Positions 43,411 to 51,598 of a stretch of 64,000 bases of DNA are shown in pieces (within the stretch, counting starts at the first letter, position 1; each line of letters starts with the position of its first letter). This DNA comes from Kocuria rosea subsp. polaris (lineage in GTDB: Bacteria; Actinomycetota; Actinomycetes; Actinomycetales; Micrococcaceae), in assembly GCF_001483755.1 (NCBI RefSeq), contig NZ_LQBK01000017.1, forward strand, positions 22,889 to 86,888. The letters run 5' to 3'. The translations under genes and the position numbers were made by a program. The notes beneath the pieces are model-generated. The model saw only the letters and a list, made by a program, of their open reading frames with translations. It was not told where the DNA came from and made no database searches.

Positions 43411-44814
43411 ATGAGGAGTCGGGGCAGGGGATGGCTTGATCGACAGCACTCGGTGGCGCCACCGGGATTCAACCGCTGGCTCATACCGCCGGCAGCCCTC
43501 GCGGTCCACCTGTGCATCGGACAGGCCTACGCCACCAGCGTGTACAAGAACGCGCTGGTGGCGCACTTCGACGCGAGCCTCACCCAGATCGGCATCATCT
43601 TCTCCATCGCGATCGTCATGCTGGGGCTGTCCGCCGCCGTCTTCGGCACGTGGGTGGACACCGGCGGGCCGCGCAAGGCGATGTTCACCGCCGCGCTGCT
43701 GTGGTCCGGCGGGTTCCTGGTCGGGGCGCTCGGGATCTTCACCGAACAGCTCTGGCTCGTCTACCTGGGCTACGGGGTCATCGGCGGCATCGGGCTGGGC
43801 ATCGGCTACATCTCGCCCGTCTCCACGCTGATCAAGTGGTTCCCGGACCGTCCCGGCCTCGCCACGGGCATGGCAATCATGGGCTTCGGCGGCGGCGCGC
43901 TGATCGCCAGCCCCCTCTCGGCGGCCCTGCTCAACTTCAACGACCCCGACTCCGGCACGCCGGGCTGGGTGGCGAGCGGTGACGCCGTCGGCAAGCTGTT
44001 CCTGACGCTGGCGGTCGTCTACCTCGCCTACATGCTCTTCGGGGCGTTCACCATCAGGGTCCCCGCCGCGGACTGGAAGCCCGAGGGGTTCGACCCGTCG
44101 AAGGTCAAGTCCAAGGCCCTCGTCACCAAGAACCACGTCTCGGCCCGCAACGCGATCCGCACCCGGCAGTTCTGGCTCGTGTGGATCGTGCTGTTCTGCA
44201 ACGTGACCGCCGGCATCGGCATCCTCGAGCAGGCGGCCCCGATGATCCAGGACTTCTTCCGCCAGGCGGACGGCAGCTCCCTCGTGACGGTGGCCGTGGC
44301 CGGCGGCTTCGTGGGCCTGCTGTCCATCGGCAACATGGGCGGACGCTTCGTGTGGTCCACCACCTCGGACATCCTGGGCCGCAAGCGCATCTATCTGATC
44401 TACCTCGGGGTCGGGGCGGTCCTCTACACCGTGCTGGCGCTGTTCGGCTCGACCTCCACCCTGCTGTTCGTGCTGCTGGCCTTCGTGATCATCTCGTTCT
44501 ACGGCGGCGGCTTCGCCACGGTGCCGGCCTATCTGCGGGACCTCTTCGGGACCTTCCAGGTGGGCGCCATCCACGGCCGCCTGCTCACGGCCTGGTCCGC
44601 GGCGGGCATCGCCGGACCCCTCATCGTCAACGCGTTCCTCGACGCCCAGGGCACTCCCGGCGAGCTCACCTCGCAGGCGTACCAGCCGGCGCTGCTGACC
44701 ATGGTCGGCCTGCTGGTCGTCGGCTTCGTCGCCAACCTCCTCGTGAAGCCGGTGGACGCCAAGTACCACGAACCCGCACCGTCCGGCACCAAGGTCCACG
44801 CGAAGGAGTCCTGA
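43411..44814 (+). CDS. OFA-family MFS transporter (oxalate/formate antiporter type)
   Basis: A roughly 467-aa MFS protein with twelve membrane segments. The N-terminal APPGFNRWLIPPAALAVHLCIGQAYATSVYKNAL and the FYGGGFATVPAYLRDLFG segment near helix 10 are typical of the oxalate:formate antiporter (OFA) family. Members exchange or import small monocarboxylates. The ATG at 43411 is the best in-frame start, but it lacks a clear ribosome binding site, and a GTG at 43453 is an alternative. A 33-aa membrane protein is encoded one base after its stop and is presumed to be a partner. Confidence 0.87.
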   Translation: MRSRGRGWLDRQHSVAPPGFNRWLIPPAALAVHLCIGQAYATSVYKNALVAHFDASLTQIGIIFSIAIVMLGLSAAVFGTWVDTGGPRKAMFTAALLWSGGFLVGALGIFTEQLWLVYLGYGVIGGIGLGIGYISPVSTLIKWFPDRPGLATGMAIMGFGGGALIASPLSAALLNFNDPDSGTPGWVASGDAVGKLFLTLAVVYLAYMLFGAFTIRVPAADWKPEGFDPSKVKSKALVTKNHVSARNAIRTRQFWLVWIVLFCNVTAGIGILEQAAPMIQDFFRQADGSSLVTVAVAGGFVGLLSIGNMGGRFVWSTTSDILGRKRIYLIYLGVGAVLYTVLALFGSTSTLLFVLLAFVIISFYGGGFATVPAYLRDLFGTFQVGAIHGRLLTAWSAAGIAGPLIVNAFLDAQGTPGELTSQAYQPALLTMVGLLVVGFVANLLVKPVDAKYHEPAPSGTKVHAKES

Positions 44815-44815
44815 C

Positions 44816-44917
44816 ATGACCAAGGCACGACTGGCACTCGGGTGGGTCCTCGTCGGGGTCCCGCTCGCCTACGGAGTGACGGCGACCCTCATGCGGGTGA
44901 CCGCGCTGTTCTACTGA
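44816..44917 (+). CDS. MFS transporter small subunit, 33 aa
   Basis: A 33-residue protein consisting of one membrane helix (LALGWVLVGVPLAYGVTATLM) with a short basic N-terminus and a C-terminus ending TALFY. It starts one base after the OFA transporter stop, with AAGGAG inside the end of that gene as its ribosome binding site, and is followed by a 23-bp terminator. Very small single-helix proteins are known directly downstream of OFA transporters in other bacteria, and I recognise it as that type. Its function is unknown. Confidence 0.8.
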   Translation: MTKARLALGWVLVGVPLAYGVTATLMRVTALFY

Positions 44918-44919
44918 CG

Positions 44920-44970
44920 GGCGCACGGGGCAGGGGCGGACCGGAACGGTCCGCCCCTGCCCCGTGCGCC
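44920..44970 (+). terminator. 23-bp perfect hairpin
   Basis: Arms 44920-44942 and 44948-44970 pair perfectly over GGAAC, starting three bases after the small-subunit stop. Confidence 0.88.
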
Positions 44971-44982
44971 GGAGGTCAGCGG

Positions 44983-45330
44983 ACGCCCACGGCACCGCGG
45001 GGTGCGAGCCGGTGCGCCCGGACGCGGGAAGACCCGTGGCCGCTCCTGCGGCGGCGCCGGACGTCCTGGGGCGCCACGCCCGAGGAGGTCTCCGCGACCT
45101 GGCTCGGCGACGAGCTGCTCCCCGTCCCTGCCTGGACCGCGACCCACGCCGTGACCGTGGACGCCCCGCCGGAGCGGATCTGGCCCTGGCTGGCCCAGCT
45201 CGGCCAGGGCCGCGGCGGGCTCTACAGCTTCGAGCGGCTCGAGAACCTCATCGGCTGCCGGATGCGCAACACCGACCGGATCCTGCCCGAGCACCAGGAC
45301 CTCTCGGCCGGCGCGTCGAGGACGTGCTGA
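44983..45330 (+). pseudogene. truncated SRPBCC-family gene
   Basis: The frame encodes SWGATPEEVSATWLGDELLPVP, then VTVDAPPERIWPWLAQLGQ and RGGLYSFERLENLIGC. This is the N-terminal half of the SRPBCC ligand-binding fold found in many actinobacterial proteins. It ends at 45330 soon after LPEHQDLSAG, so the second half is missing, and no ATG or GTG lies in frame after the terminator at 44970. I read it as a decayed gene. The stretch after it, to 45380, shows no coding signal. Confidence 0.6.
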
Positions 45331-45380
45331 CGGACCCGCCGGGGGCGCCGGGATCCGCCCGTTGCCCGCCGGTGGGCAGC

Positions 45381-46139
45381 TCAGCCGGGACGGCGGCCAC
45401 CGGGGGCGCCGTCGCCGGGGGAGTGCGTGCCGTGGCCCAGGAAGCCGCGCAGCAGCGCGGCCGTGCCCTCGAGGTGCGCGAGGGAGGCGGCCCGGGCGGC
45501 CGGGGCGTCCCCGGCCAGGACGGCGTCGGCGAGCTCGCGGTGCTGGCGGTCGGAGTGCTCGAGGTTGACCGGCAGCAGGGGGATCCGGTCCAGCAGGTCG
45601 CTGGCCCGCGAGCGGACCTCCGCGACGGCGCGGACCAGGCTGGGGCAGCCGCCCAGCTCCGCGACGGCGATGTGGAAGCGGGCGTCCGCGGGACGGTAGT
45701 CCTCCGGCGAGCTCTCCTCGACCTGCCGCAGGCACGCGAGCAGGTGCTCCCGGGCGGCCGCGCTGAGGGCCGCCGCCGCGGCCAGCTCCGCCGCGGCGGG
45801 CTCGACGACGGCGCGGAACACGAGCACGTCCTCGACGTCCGCGGGGTCCACCGGGGGGAGGGTCCCGTCCGGCAGGGCGGTGCGGCCGGTCACGAAGGTC
45901 CCGCCGTAGCGGCCGCGCACCACCTCCAGGACGCCGGCGGCCTGGAGCTCGTGCAGGGCCTCCCGCAGCGTGGCGCGGGAGATGCCGAGCATCGCCGCGG
46001 TCTCCCGCTCGGGCGGGAGCCGCTCGCCCCTGCGGAACAGGCCGAGACGGATCGAGTCGAGGATCCGCTCCACGGCCTCCTCGAAGGCGTTGCCCTGCCG
46101 CACGGGCCGGATGAGGGGGTGCTGGACCGGGTCGCTCAC
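45381..46139 (-). CDS. FadR-type (GntR/FCD) transcriptional regulator
   Basis: A 252-aa regulator. The winged helix is at about residues 15-80 (AFEEAVERILDSIRLGLFRRGERLPPERETAAMLG, then SRATLREALHEL). The FCD ligand-binding domain (about 100-240) has metal-site histidines in ARFHIAVAELG and HRELADAVLAGD and another near HLEGTAALL. The GTG at 46139 has GGAGG upstream. It is divergent from the amine-utilisation operon, separated by a 48-aa gene and an operator-bearing promoter, and is the likely controller of both. Confidence 0.9.
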   Translation of the reverse strand: MSDPVQHPLIRPVRQGNAFEEAVERILDSIRLGLFRRGERLPPERETAAMLGISRATLREALHELQAAGVLEVVRGRYGGTFVTGRTALPDGTLPPVDPADVEDVLVFRAVVEPAAAELAAAAALSAAAREHLLACLRQVEESSPEDYRPADARFHIAVAELGGCPSLVRAVAEVRSRASDLLDRIPLLPVNLEHSDRQHRELADAVLAGDAPAARAASLAHLEGTAALLRGFLGHGTHSPGDGAPGGRRPG

Positions 46140-46214
46140 GGTGGCGCTCCTCCCTGCGGTGCGGCGGGCGCCCGCCGCACCACGGTGCCGGCGGGCCGCC
46201 CGGCGGGGTTCCGC

Positions 46215-46361
46215 CTAGCTGAGGTCGAGGGCGACCACGCCCACGGCGATGATCAGCGCGACGGAGACGAGGAAGCCCGCCGTCACGGCGATGAACGCCC
46301 AGGAGGGGCCCTGGCCGGAGTTCTGCGAGCGGGAGCGGTCGGAGGCGTCGGTCTGGTTCAT
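46215..46361 (-). CDS. small single-helix membrane protein, 48 aa
   Basis: A 48-residue frame starting MNQTDASDRSRSQNSGQGPS, followed by one strongly hydrophobic helix (WAFIAVTAGFLVSVALIIAVG) and ending VVALDLS. It is encoded upstream of the FadR-type regulator on the same strand and divergent from the amine permease, so it may be an accessory of that transporter. CACAAT on the reverse strand ends seven bases before its ATG, and GGGGAGC could alternatively be a ribosome binding site. The family is unknown. Confidence 0.65.
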   Translation of the reverse strand: MNQTDASDRSRSQNSGQGPSWAFIAVTAGFLVSVALIIAVGVVALDLS

Positions 46362-46368
46362 GCTCCCC

Positions 46369-46374
46369 ATTGTG
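46369..46374 (-). promoter_or_regulatory. -10 element of the 48-aa gene
   Basis: CACAAT on the reverse strand ends seven bases before the ATG at 46361, consistent with a leaderless transcript. Confidence 0.4.
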
Positions 46375-46421
46375 CGTCATCCGCCCGCGGCCGTCAGCAC
46401 GGCGGGCCGGGCCCCGGGGTC

Positions 46422-46483
46422 TTGACGGGGCGGGGAGCAGCCCACAGACTGTGACCACTCGCGCCATATGTCTGTTTTCAGAC
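46422..46483 (+). promoter_or_regulatory. promoter and inverted repeats of the amine-utilisation operon
   Basis: TTGACG (46422-46427) and CAGACT (46445-46450) are 17 bases apart. CACAG-A-CTGTG (46443-46453) overlaps the -10, and GTCTG-TTTT-CAGAC (46470-46483) lies downstream. Both contain CAG/CTG half-sites, plausible for the divergent FCD regulator. Confidence 0.55.
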
Positions 46484-46510
46484 CTTTGTGGAACCCGGAG
46501 GGATCGTCCC

Positions 46511-47941
46511 ATGCCCGACTCCCCAGCCCAGCCCGACCGCACCGACGAGTGCTTCCAGCACCGCCAGCTCCGCTCCGGCGCCGCCGGCTGGGTGCTGCTC
46601 GCGGGCCTGGGCATCGCCTACGTCATCTCCGGGGACTTCTCCGGCTGGAACATCGGGCTCTCCGAGGGCGGGTGGGGCGGGCTGCTCATCGCCTTCGTGC
46701 TCATGGGCCTCATGTACACCTGCATGGTCTTCGGCCTCGCCGAGCTCTCCTCGACCCTGCCCACGGCAGGGGCCGGCTACGGCTTCGCCCGCCGCGCGCT
46801 GGGCCCGCTGGGCGGCTTCGCCACCGGGATGGCCGTGCTGATCGAGTACGCCGTGGCCCCGGCGGCGATCGCCACGTTCATCGGCGGCTACATCGAGGCG
46901 CTGGGCCTGTTCGGGATCACCAACTCCTGGCCGGTGTACCTCGTGACCTACCTCGTGTTCATGGGCATCCACATGTACGGGGTGGGCGAGGCCCTCAAGC
47001 TGATGTTCGGGATCACCGTGATCGCGGTGCTCGCGCTGGGGGTGACCGTCGTCGCGCTCGTGCCGCACTTCGACGCCGCCAACCTCTTCGACATCGTCCC
47101 GGACGACGCCGTGGGAGCGAGCACGTTCCTGCCCATGGGGTACGCGGGGGCGATGGCGGCCCTGGTGTACGGGATCTGGTTCTTCCTGGCGATCGAGGGC
47201 GTGCCGCTGGCCGCCGAGGAGACCGCCGACCCCCGCCGCGACATGCCGCGCGGGATCATCGTGGCCATGGCCTTCCTGCTGGTCTCCGGGGCGCTGATGC
47301 TCGTGCTCGTCCCCGGGGCCGCGGGCTCGGAGGCGATGAGCACCTCGGACAACCCGCTGCCGGAGGCCATCCGCGCGGTCGCCGGGGCGGACAGCGTCAT
47401 GGCGAACATCGTGAACTACGCGGGCCTGGCCGGGCTGGTCGCGAGCTTCTTCTCCATCATGTTCGCCTACTCGCGGCAGCTCTTCGCCCTCTCCCGGGCC
47501 GGGTACCTGCCCCGGTGGCTCTCGCTGACCGGCAAGCGCAGGACCCCGTGGGTCGCCCTCATCGTGCCGGGCACCGTCGGCTTCGTGCTGGCGGCCGTGA
47601 CCGGCGACGGCGGGCTGCTCATCAACATCGCGGTGTTCGGCGCCACCGTCTCCTACGTGCTGCTGAACCTCTCCCACATCGTGCTGCGGCTGCGCGAGCC
47701 CGACCTCCCGCGCGGCTACCGCACCCCGGGCGGCGTGGTCACCACCGGCATCGCCCTGGTGCTGGCGCTGGTGGCGGTGGTCGCGACGTTCCTGGTCGAC
47801 GTGCTCGCCGCGTCCATCACCGCCCTCGTGTTCGTGGTCTTCCTCGCCTACTACTGGTTCTACAGCCGGCACCGGCTGGTGGGCCACGCCCCCGAGGAGG
47901 AGTTCGCGCAGATCCGCACCGCCGAGGCGGACCTGCACTGA
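46511..47941 (+). CDS. APC-family permease, ethanolamine-permease type
   Basis: A 476-aa APC transporter with about twelve helices. The N-terminal GIAYVISGDFSGWNIGL and LPTAGAGYGFARRALGPLGGF segments match the ethanolamine permease subfamily. It heads an operon with a glutamine-synthetase-like ligase, a class I amidotransferase, an aldehyde dehydrogenase and an SDR, so it probably imports ethanolamine or a related amine. The ATG at 46511 has GGAGGG. Choline-like or polyamine substrates cannot be excluded. Confidence 0.85.
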   Translation: MPDSPAQPDRTDECFQHRQLRSGAAGWVLLAGLGIAYVISGDFSGWNIGLSEGGWGGLLIAFVLMGLMYTCMVFGLAELSSTLPTAGAGYGFARRALGPLGGFATGMAVLIEYAVAPAAIATFIGGYIEALGLFGITNSWPVYLVTYLVFMGIHMYGVGEALKLMFGITVIAVLALGVTVVALVPHFDAANLFDIVPDDAVGASTFLPMGYAGAMAALVYGIWFFLAIEGVPLAAEETADPRRDMPRGIIVAMAFLLVSGALMLVLVPGAAGSEAMSTSDNPLPEAIRAVAGADSVMANIVNYAGLAGLVASFFSIMFAYSRQLFALSRAGYLPRWLSLTGKRRTPWVALIVPGTVGFVLAAVTGDGGLLINIAVFGATVSYVLLNLSHIVLRLREPDLPRGYRTPGGVVTTGIALVLALVAVVATFLVDVLAASITALVFVVFLAYYWFYSRHRLVGHAPEEEFAQIRTAEADLH

Positions 47942-48009
47942 CCAGCCGTTCCCCACCACCGTGGCCACCCCCGCGGCACCACCGATCTCAGCGACGAAGG
48001 ACCGGACCC

Positions 48010-49392
48010 ATGACCCAGACTCCCCAGCACCCGCGCAACGACCGGATGCTCACCGTCGAGCAGCTGCGCCGGCACGTCGCCGACGGGCTCGTGGACACCG
48101 TCGTGCTCGCCTTCACCGACATGCAGGGCCGGCTGCAGGGCAAGCTCAACCACGCGCAGTTCTTCCTGGACTCGGTGCTCGACGAGGGCGCCGAGGGCTG
48201 CAACTACCTGCTGGCCGTGGACACGGAGATGAACACCGTGGGCGGCTACTCGATCAGCAGCTGGTCCTCCGGCTACGGGGACATGGAGTTCGCTTGTGAT
48301 CTGGACACGATCCGGCTGATGCCGCACAACCCCGGCCAGGTCCTGATCCAGTGCGACCTCACCGGCCACGGCGGGCGGCCCATCCCGATGTCGCCGCGGT
48401 CCATGCTGCGCCGCCAGCTGGACCGCGCCCGGGACCTGGGCTTCACCATGGTCACCGGCACCGAGCTGGAGTTCTGCGTGTACAACACCAGCTACGAGGA
48501 CGCCTGGGACGGCGGCTACCGCAACCTGGTCCCCGCCAACCAGTACAACGTGGACTACTCCGTGCTGGGCTCCCAGCGGGTCGAGCCGCTGCTGCGGGAG
48601 ATCCGCAACGCGATGTACGCGGCCGGGCTGACCGTCGAGTCCGCGAAGGGCGAGTGCAACCTCGGCCAGCACGAGATCGCCTTCCGCTACGACGAGGGCA
48701 TGGTCACCGCGGACAACCACGTGGTCTACAAGCTGGCCTCGAAGCAGATCGCCCACCAGCAGGGGAAGTCCATCACCTTCATGGCCAAGCCCAACGAGCG
48801 CGAGGGCAGCTCCTGCCACATCCACATGTCCCTGCGCGGGCCGGACGGGGAACTCGTGTTCTGGGACCGCGAGCGGGACGCCCGGTCCCGGACCTACGAC
48901 CGGTTCATCGCCGGGGTGCTGCGGACCATGCGCGAGTTCACGCTGTTCTACGCCCCCACCATCAACTCCTACAAGCGCTTCGTCGAGGGCAGCTTCGCCC
49001 CCACCTCGGTGGCCTGGGGCGTGGACAACCGGTCCTGCGCCGTGCGTCTGGTGGGCAGCGGGCAGTCCGCCCGGATGGAGAACCGGCTCCCCGGCGGCGA
49101 CGTGAACCCGTACCTGGCGCTCGCCGCGATGCTGGCCTCCGGGCTGCACGGCATCGAGCAGGAGCTCGAGCTCGAGCCGATGACCGAGGGCAACGCCTAC
49201 GAGTCCGACGCCCCCGTGGTGCCCTCGACCATGCGCGAGGCCCGGGACCTGCTGGCCGGCTCGGAGCTCGCACGGGAGCTGTTCGGCGAGGACGTCGTGG
49301 AGCACTACGTGCACTACGCCGACGTGGAGCTGGCGGCCTTCGAGGCCGCCGTCACCGACTGGGAGATGCGCCGTGGCTTCGAGCGCCTCTGA
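48010..49392 (+). CDS. glutamine-synthetase-like gamma-glutamylamide synthetase (GlnA3/4 type)
   Basis: A 460-aa protein of the glutamine synthetase fold. The N-terminal beta-grasp part contains VVLAFTDMQGRLQGKLN. The active-site segments are TGTELEFCVY, KGECNLGQHEI, SSCHIHMSL and NRLPGGDVNPYLALAAM. Members of this branch ligate glutamate to amines: PuuA and GlnA3 to polyamines, GlnA4 to ethanolamine. The permease and downstream oxidising enzymes favour ethanolamine. It starts 68 bases after the permease and overlaps the amidotransferase gene by 20 bases. Confidence 0.88.
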   Translation: MTQTPQHPRNDRMLTVEQLRRHVADGLVDTVVLAFTDMQGRLQGKLNHAQFFLDSVLDEGAEGCNYLLAVDTEMNTVGGYSISSWSSGYGDMEFACDLDTIRLMPHNPGQVLIQCDLTGHGGRPIPMSPRSMLRRQLDRARDLGFTMVTGTELEFCVYNTSYEDAWDGGYRNLVPANQYNVDYSVLGSQRVEPLLREIRNAMYAAGLTVESAKGECNLGQHEIAFRYDEGMVTADNHVVYKLASKQIAHQQGKSITFMAKPNEREGSSCHIHMSLRGPDGELVFWDRERDARSRTYDRFIAGVLRTMREFTLFYAPTINSYKRFVEGSFAPTSVAWGVDNRSCAVRLVGSGQSARMENRLPGGDVNPYLALAAMLASGLHGIEQELELEPMTEGNAYESDAPVVPSTMREARDLLAGSELARELFGEDVVEHYVHYADVELAAFEAAVTDWEMRRGFERL

Positions 49393-50188
49393 GCCGGGCG
49401 GGCCCGGGTACCGGCCCCGGATCGGGCTGACCACCTACTACCAGGAAGGCTCCTGGGGGGTCTGGAACTCCGTCGCCGCGATCGTCCCCGGCGCCTACGT
49501 GGAGGCGGTCGCCGCGGCCGGGGGCACGCCCCTGCTGCTGCCCCCGGTGGGCACGGACCCGGACGTGCTGGAGCTCGTGGACGGGCTGATCGTCATCGGG
49601 GGCGTGGACGTGGACCCGCAGTTCTACGGCGCCGACCGGCACGAGCTGACCTCGTCCCAGCCCTCCCGCGACGAGCACGACCTCGCCCTGACCCGGGCGG
49701 CGCTGGAGCGCGGGATGCCCCTGTTCGGGATCTGCCGCGGCGCCCAGATCCTCAACGTGGCCCTCGGCGGCACCCTGATCCAGCACCTGCCGGACGTCAA
49801 CGAGAACGCCGTGCGCTACCAGCCGGAGCCGGGCCGCTACGGGGAGGTCGAGTTCAGCACCGCGCCGGGCAGCCGCTGCCGCGAGCTGCTGGGCGAGACG
49901 GCCTGGTCCCCGTGCTACCACCACCAGGCCCTGGAGACCGTGGCCGAGGGACTGGTCGTCACCGCCCGCGCCGAGGACGGGACCATCGAGGCCGTCGAGA
50001 CCCTCGAGGGCGGCTGGACGCTCGGCGTGCAGTTCCACCCCGAGGAGAACCGGAAGGACGCCCGGCTCTTCGAGGGCTTCGTCCGCGTGGCCCACGGCTG
50101 GGCGCAGCACCGCGCCCGGCAGGACCGCCCCGGGAGGACCGGCCGGGCAGAGGCCGCCCCACAGCGAGAGGACACCCGCATCCCATGA
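49373..50188 (+). CDS. gamma-glutamyl amide hydrolase (PuuD-like class I amidotransferase)
   Basis: A 271-aa peptidase C26 protein. The nucleophile is Cys121 in LFGICRGAQILNVALGG, and the His-Glu pair lies in GVQFHPEEN. PuuD-type enzymes cleave gamma-glutamyl-GABA; here the likely substrate is the oxidised gamma-glutamyl product of the pathway, returning glutamate. It has GGGAG before the GTG, overlaps the upstream ligase by 20 bases and the downstream dehydrogenase by four, so the three are translationally coupled. The last 30 residues are Arg/Pro-rich and variable. Confidence 0.88.
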   Translation: MASSASEPGGPGYRPRIGLTTYYQEGSWGVWNSVAAIVPGAYVEAVAAAGGTPLLLPPVGTDPDVLELVDGLIVIGGVDVDPQFYGADRHELTSSQPSRDEHDLALTRAALERGMPLFGICRGAQILNVALGGTLIQHLPDVNENAVRYQPEPGRYGEVEFSTAPGSRCRELLGETAWSPCYHHQALETVAEGLVVTARAEDGTIEAVETLEGGWTLGVQFHPEENRKDARLFEGFVRVAHGWAQHRARQDRPGRTGRAEAAPQREDTRIP

Positions 50189-51543
50189 CCACCACGCAGA
50201 TCATCGACCCCGCCACGGAGGAGGTCGTCGGCGCCGTCGAGCTGACGTCCCTGGAGCAGACGGACGCGGCGGTGGAGCGGGCCCGGCGCGCCTTCGGGAC
50301 CTGGCGCGCCGTCGCCCCGGCCGACCGGGCCCGGCTGCTGCGCCGGTTCGCCGACGCGGTGGACGCCGACCTGGAGCACCTCGCGGCCCTGGAGGTGCGC
50401 AACGCGGGGCACACCATCGGCAACGCCCGCTGGGAGGCGGGCAACGTCCGGGACGTGCTGACCTACTACTCCGGGGCGCCCGAGCGGCTCTCCGGCCGGC
50501 AGATCCCCGCCCCGGGCGGGGTCAACCTCACCTTCCACGAGCCCCTGGGCGTGGTGGGCGTGATCGTGCCGTGGAACTTCCCCATGCCGATCGCCGCGTG
50601 GGGCCTCGCCCCGGCGCTGGCCGCCGGGAACACGGTGGTGCTCAAACCGGCCGAGCTCACCCCGCTGACCGCGATCCGGCTCGGGGAGCTCGCGCTCGAG
50701 GCGGGCCTGCCCGAGGGCGTGCTCACGGTGCTGCCCGGCAAGGGCTCGGTGGTGGGGGAGCGCTTCGTGACCCACCCGGACGTCCGCAAGGTCGTGTTCA
50801 CCGGCTCCACCGAGGTGGGCCGGCGGATCATGGCCGGGTGCGCGGAGCAGGTCAAGCGCCTGACCCTCGAGCTGGGCGGGAAGAACTCGAACATCGTCTT
50901 CGCGGACGCCGACCTGGAGCGGGCCGCCGCGTCCGCCCCCGCCGGCGCCCTGGACAACGCCGGCCAGGACTGCTGCGCCCGCTCCCGCGTGCTGGTCCAG
51001 CGCTCCGTGCTCGAGACGTTCCTGGAGCTGCTGGAACCGGCCGTGCGGGACTTCGCCTGCGGGGACCCGTGGGACGAGCGCACGCAGATGGGCCCCCTGG
51101 TCTCCGCCGCGCACCGGGACTCCGTGGCGTCCTTCCTCGACGACGACGCCCCGGTCGCCTTCCGCGGCACGGCCCCCGAGGGCCCCGGCTGGTGGTTCCC
51201 GCCCACCGTGCTCACCCCCGCCCCGGACTCCCGGGTGTTCCGCGAGGAGATCTTCGGCCCCGTGCTCGCCGTGGTGCCCTTCGAGGACGAGGCGGACGCC
51301 GTCCGGATCGCCAACGACACCGACTACGGGCTCTCCGGGTCGATCTGGACCCGGGACGTCGGGCGGGCGCTGCGGGTGTCCCGCGCCGTGGACGCCGGGA
51401 ACCTCTCCGTCAACTCGCACGCCTCCGTGCGCTACTGGACCCCGTTCGGCGGCTTCAAGCAGTCCGGCTTCGGCCGGGAGCTCGGCCCGGACGCCCCGCA
51501 GGCGTTCACCGAGACCAAGAACGTGTTCCTCGCCGACGACTGA
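50185..51543 (+). CDS. aldehyde dehydrogenase of the gamma-glutamyl-amine pathway
   Basis: A 452-aa NAD(P)-dependent aldehyde dehydrogenase. It has VPWNFPMPIAAWGLAPALAAGNTVVLKPAE, the glutamate in LELGGKNSN and the catalytic cysteine in NAGQDCCARSR. By position it should oxidise the gamma-glutamyl aminoaldehyde to the acid. It overlaps the amidotransferase gene (ATGA). The frame ends NVFLADD. Substrate is inferred from context. Confidence 0.88.
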   Translation: MTTTQIIDPATEEVVGAVELTSLEQTDAAVERARRAFGTWRAVAPADRARLLRRFADAVDADLEHLAALEVRNAGHTIGNARWEAGNVRDVLTYYSGAPERLSGRQIPAPGGVNLTFHEPLGVVGVIVPWNFPMPIAAWGLAPALAAGNTVVLKPAELTPLTAIRLGELALEAGLPEGVLTVLPGKGSVVGERFVTHPDVRKVVFTGSTEVGRRIMAGCAEQVKRLTLELGGKNSNIVFADADLERAAASAPAGALDNAGQDCCARSRVLVQRSVLETFLELLEPAVRDFACGDPWDERTQMGPLVSAAHRDSVASFLDDDAPVAFRGTAPEGPGWWFPPTVLTPAPDSRVFREEIFGPVLAVVPFEDEADAVRIANDTDYGLSGSIWTRDVGRALRVSRAVDAGNLSVNSHASVRYWTPFGGFKQSGFGRELGPDAPQAFTETKNVFLADD

Positions 51544-51598
51544 CATCCCGGCCCAGCACCGTCCCGAGGGAACTACCCCCACCACTGAAGGAGGACCC

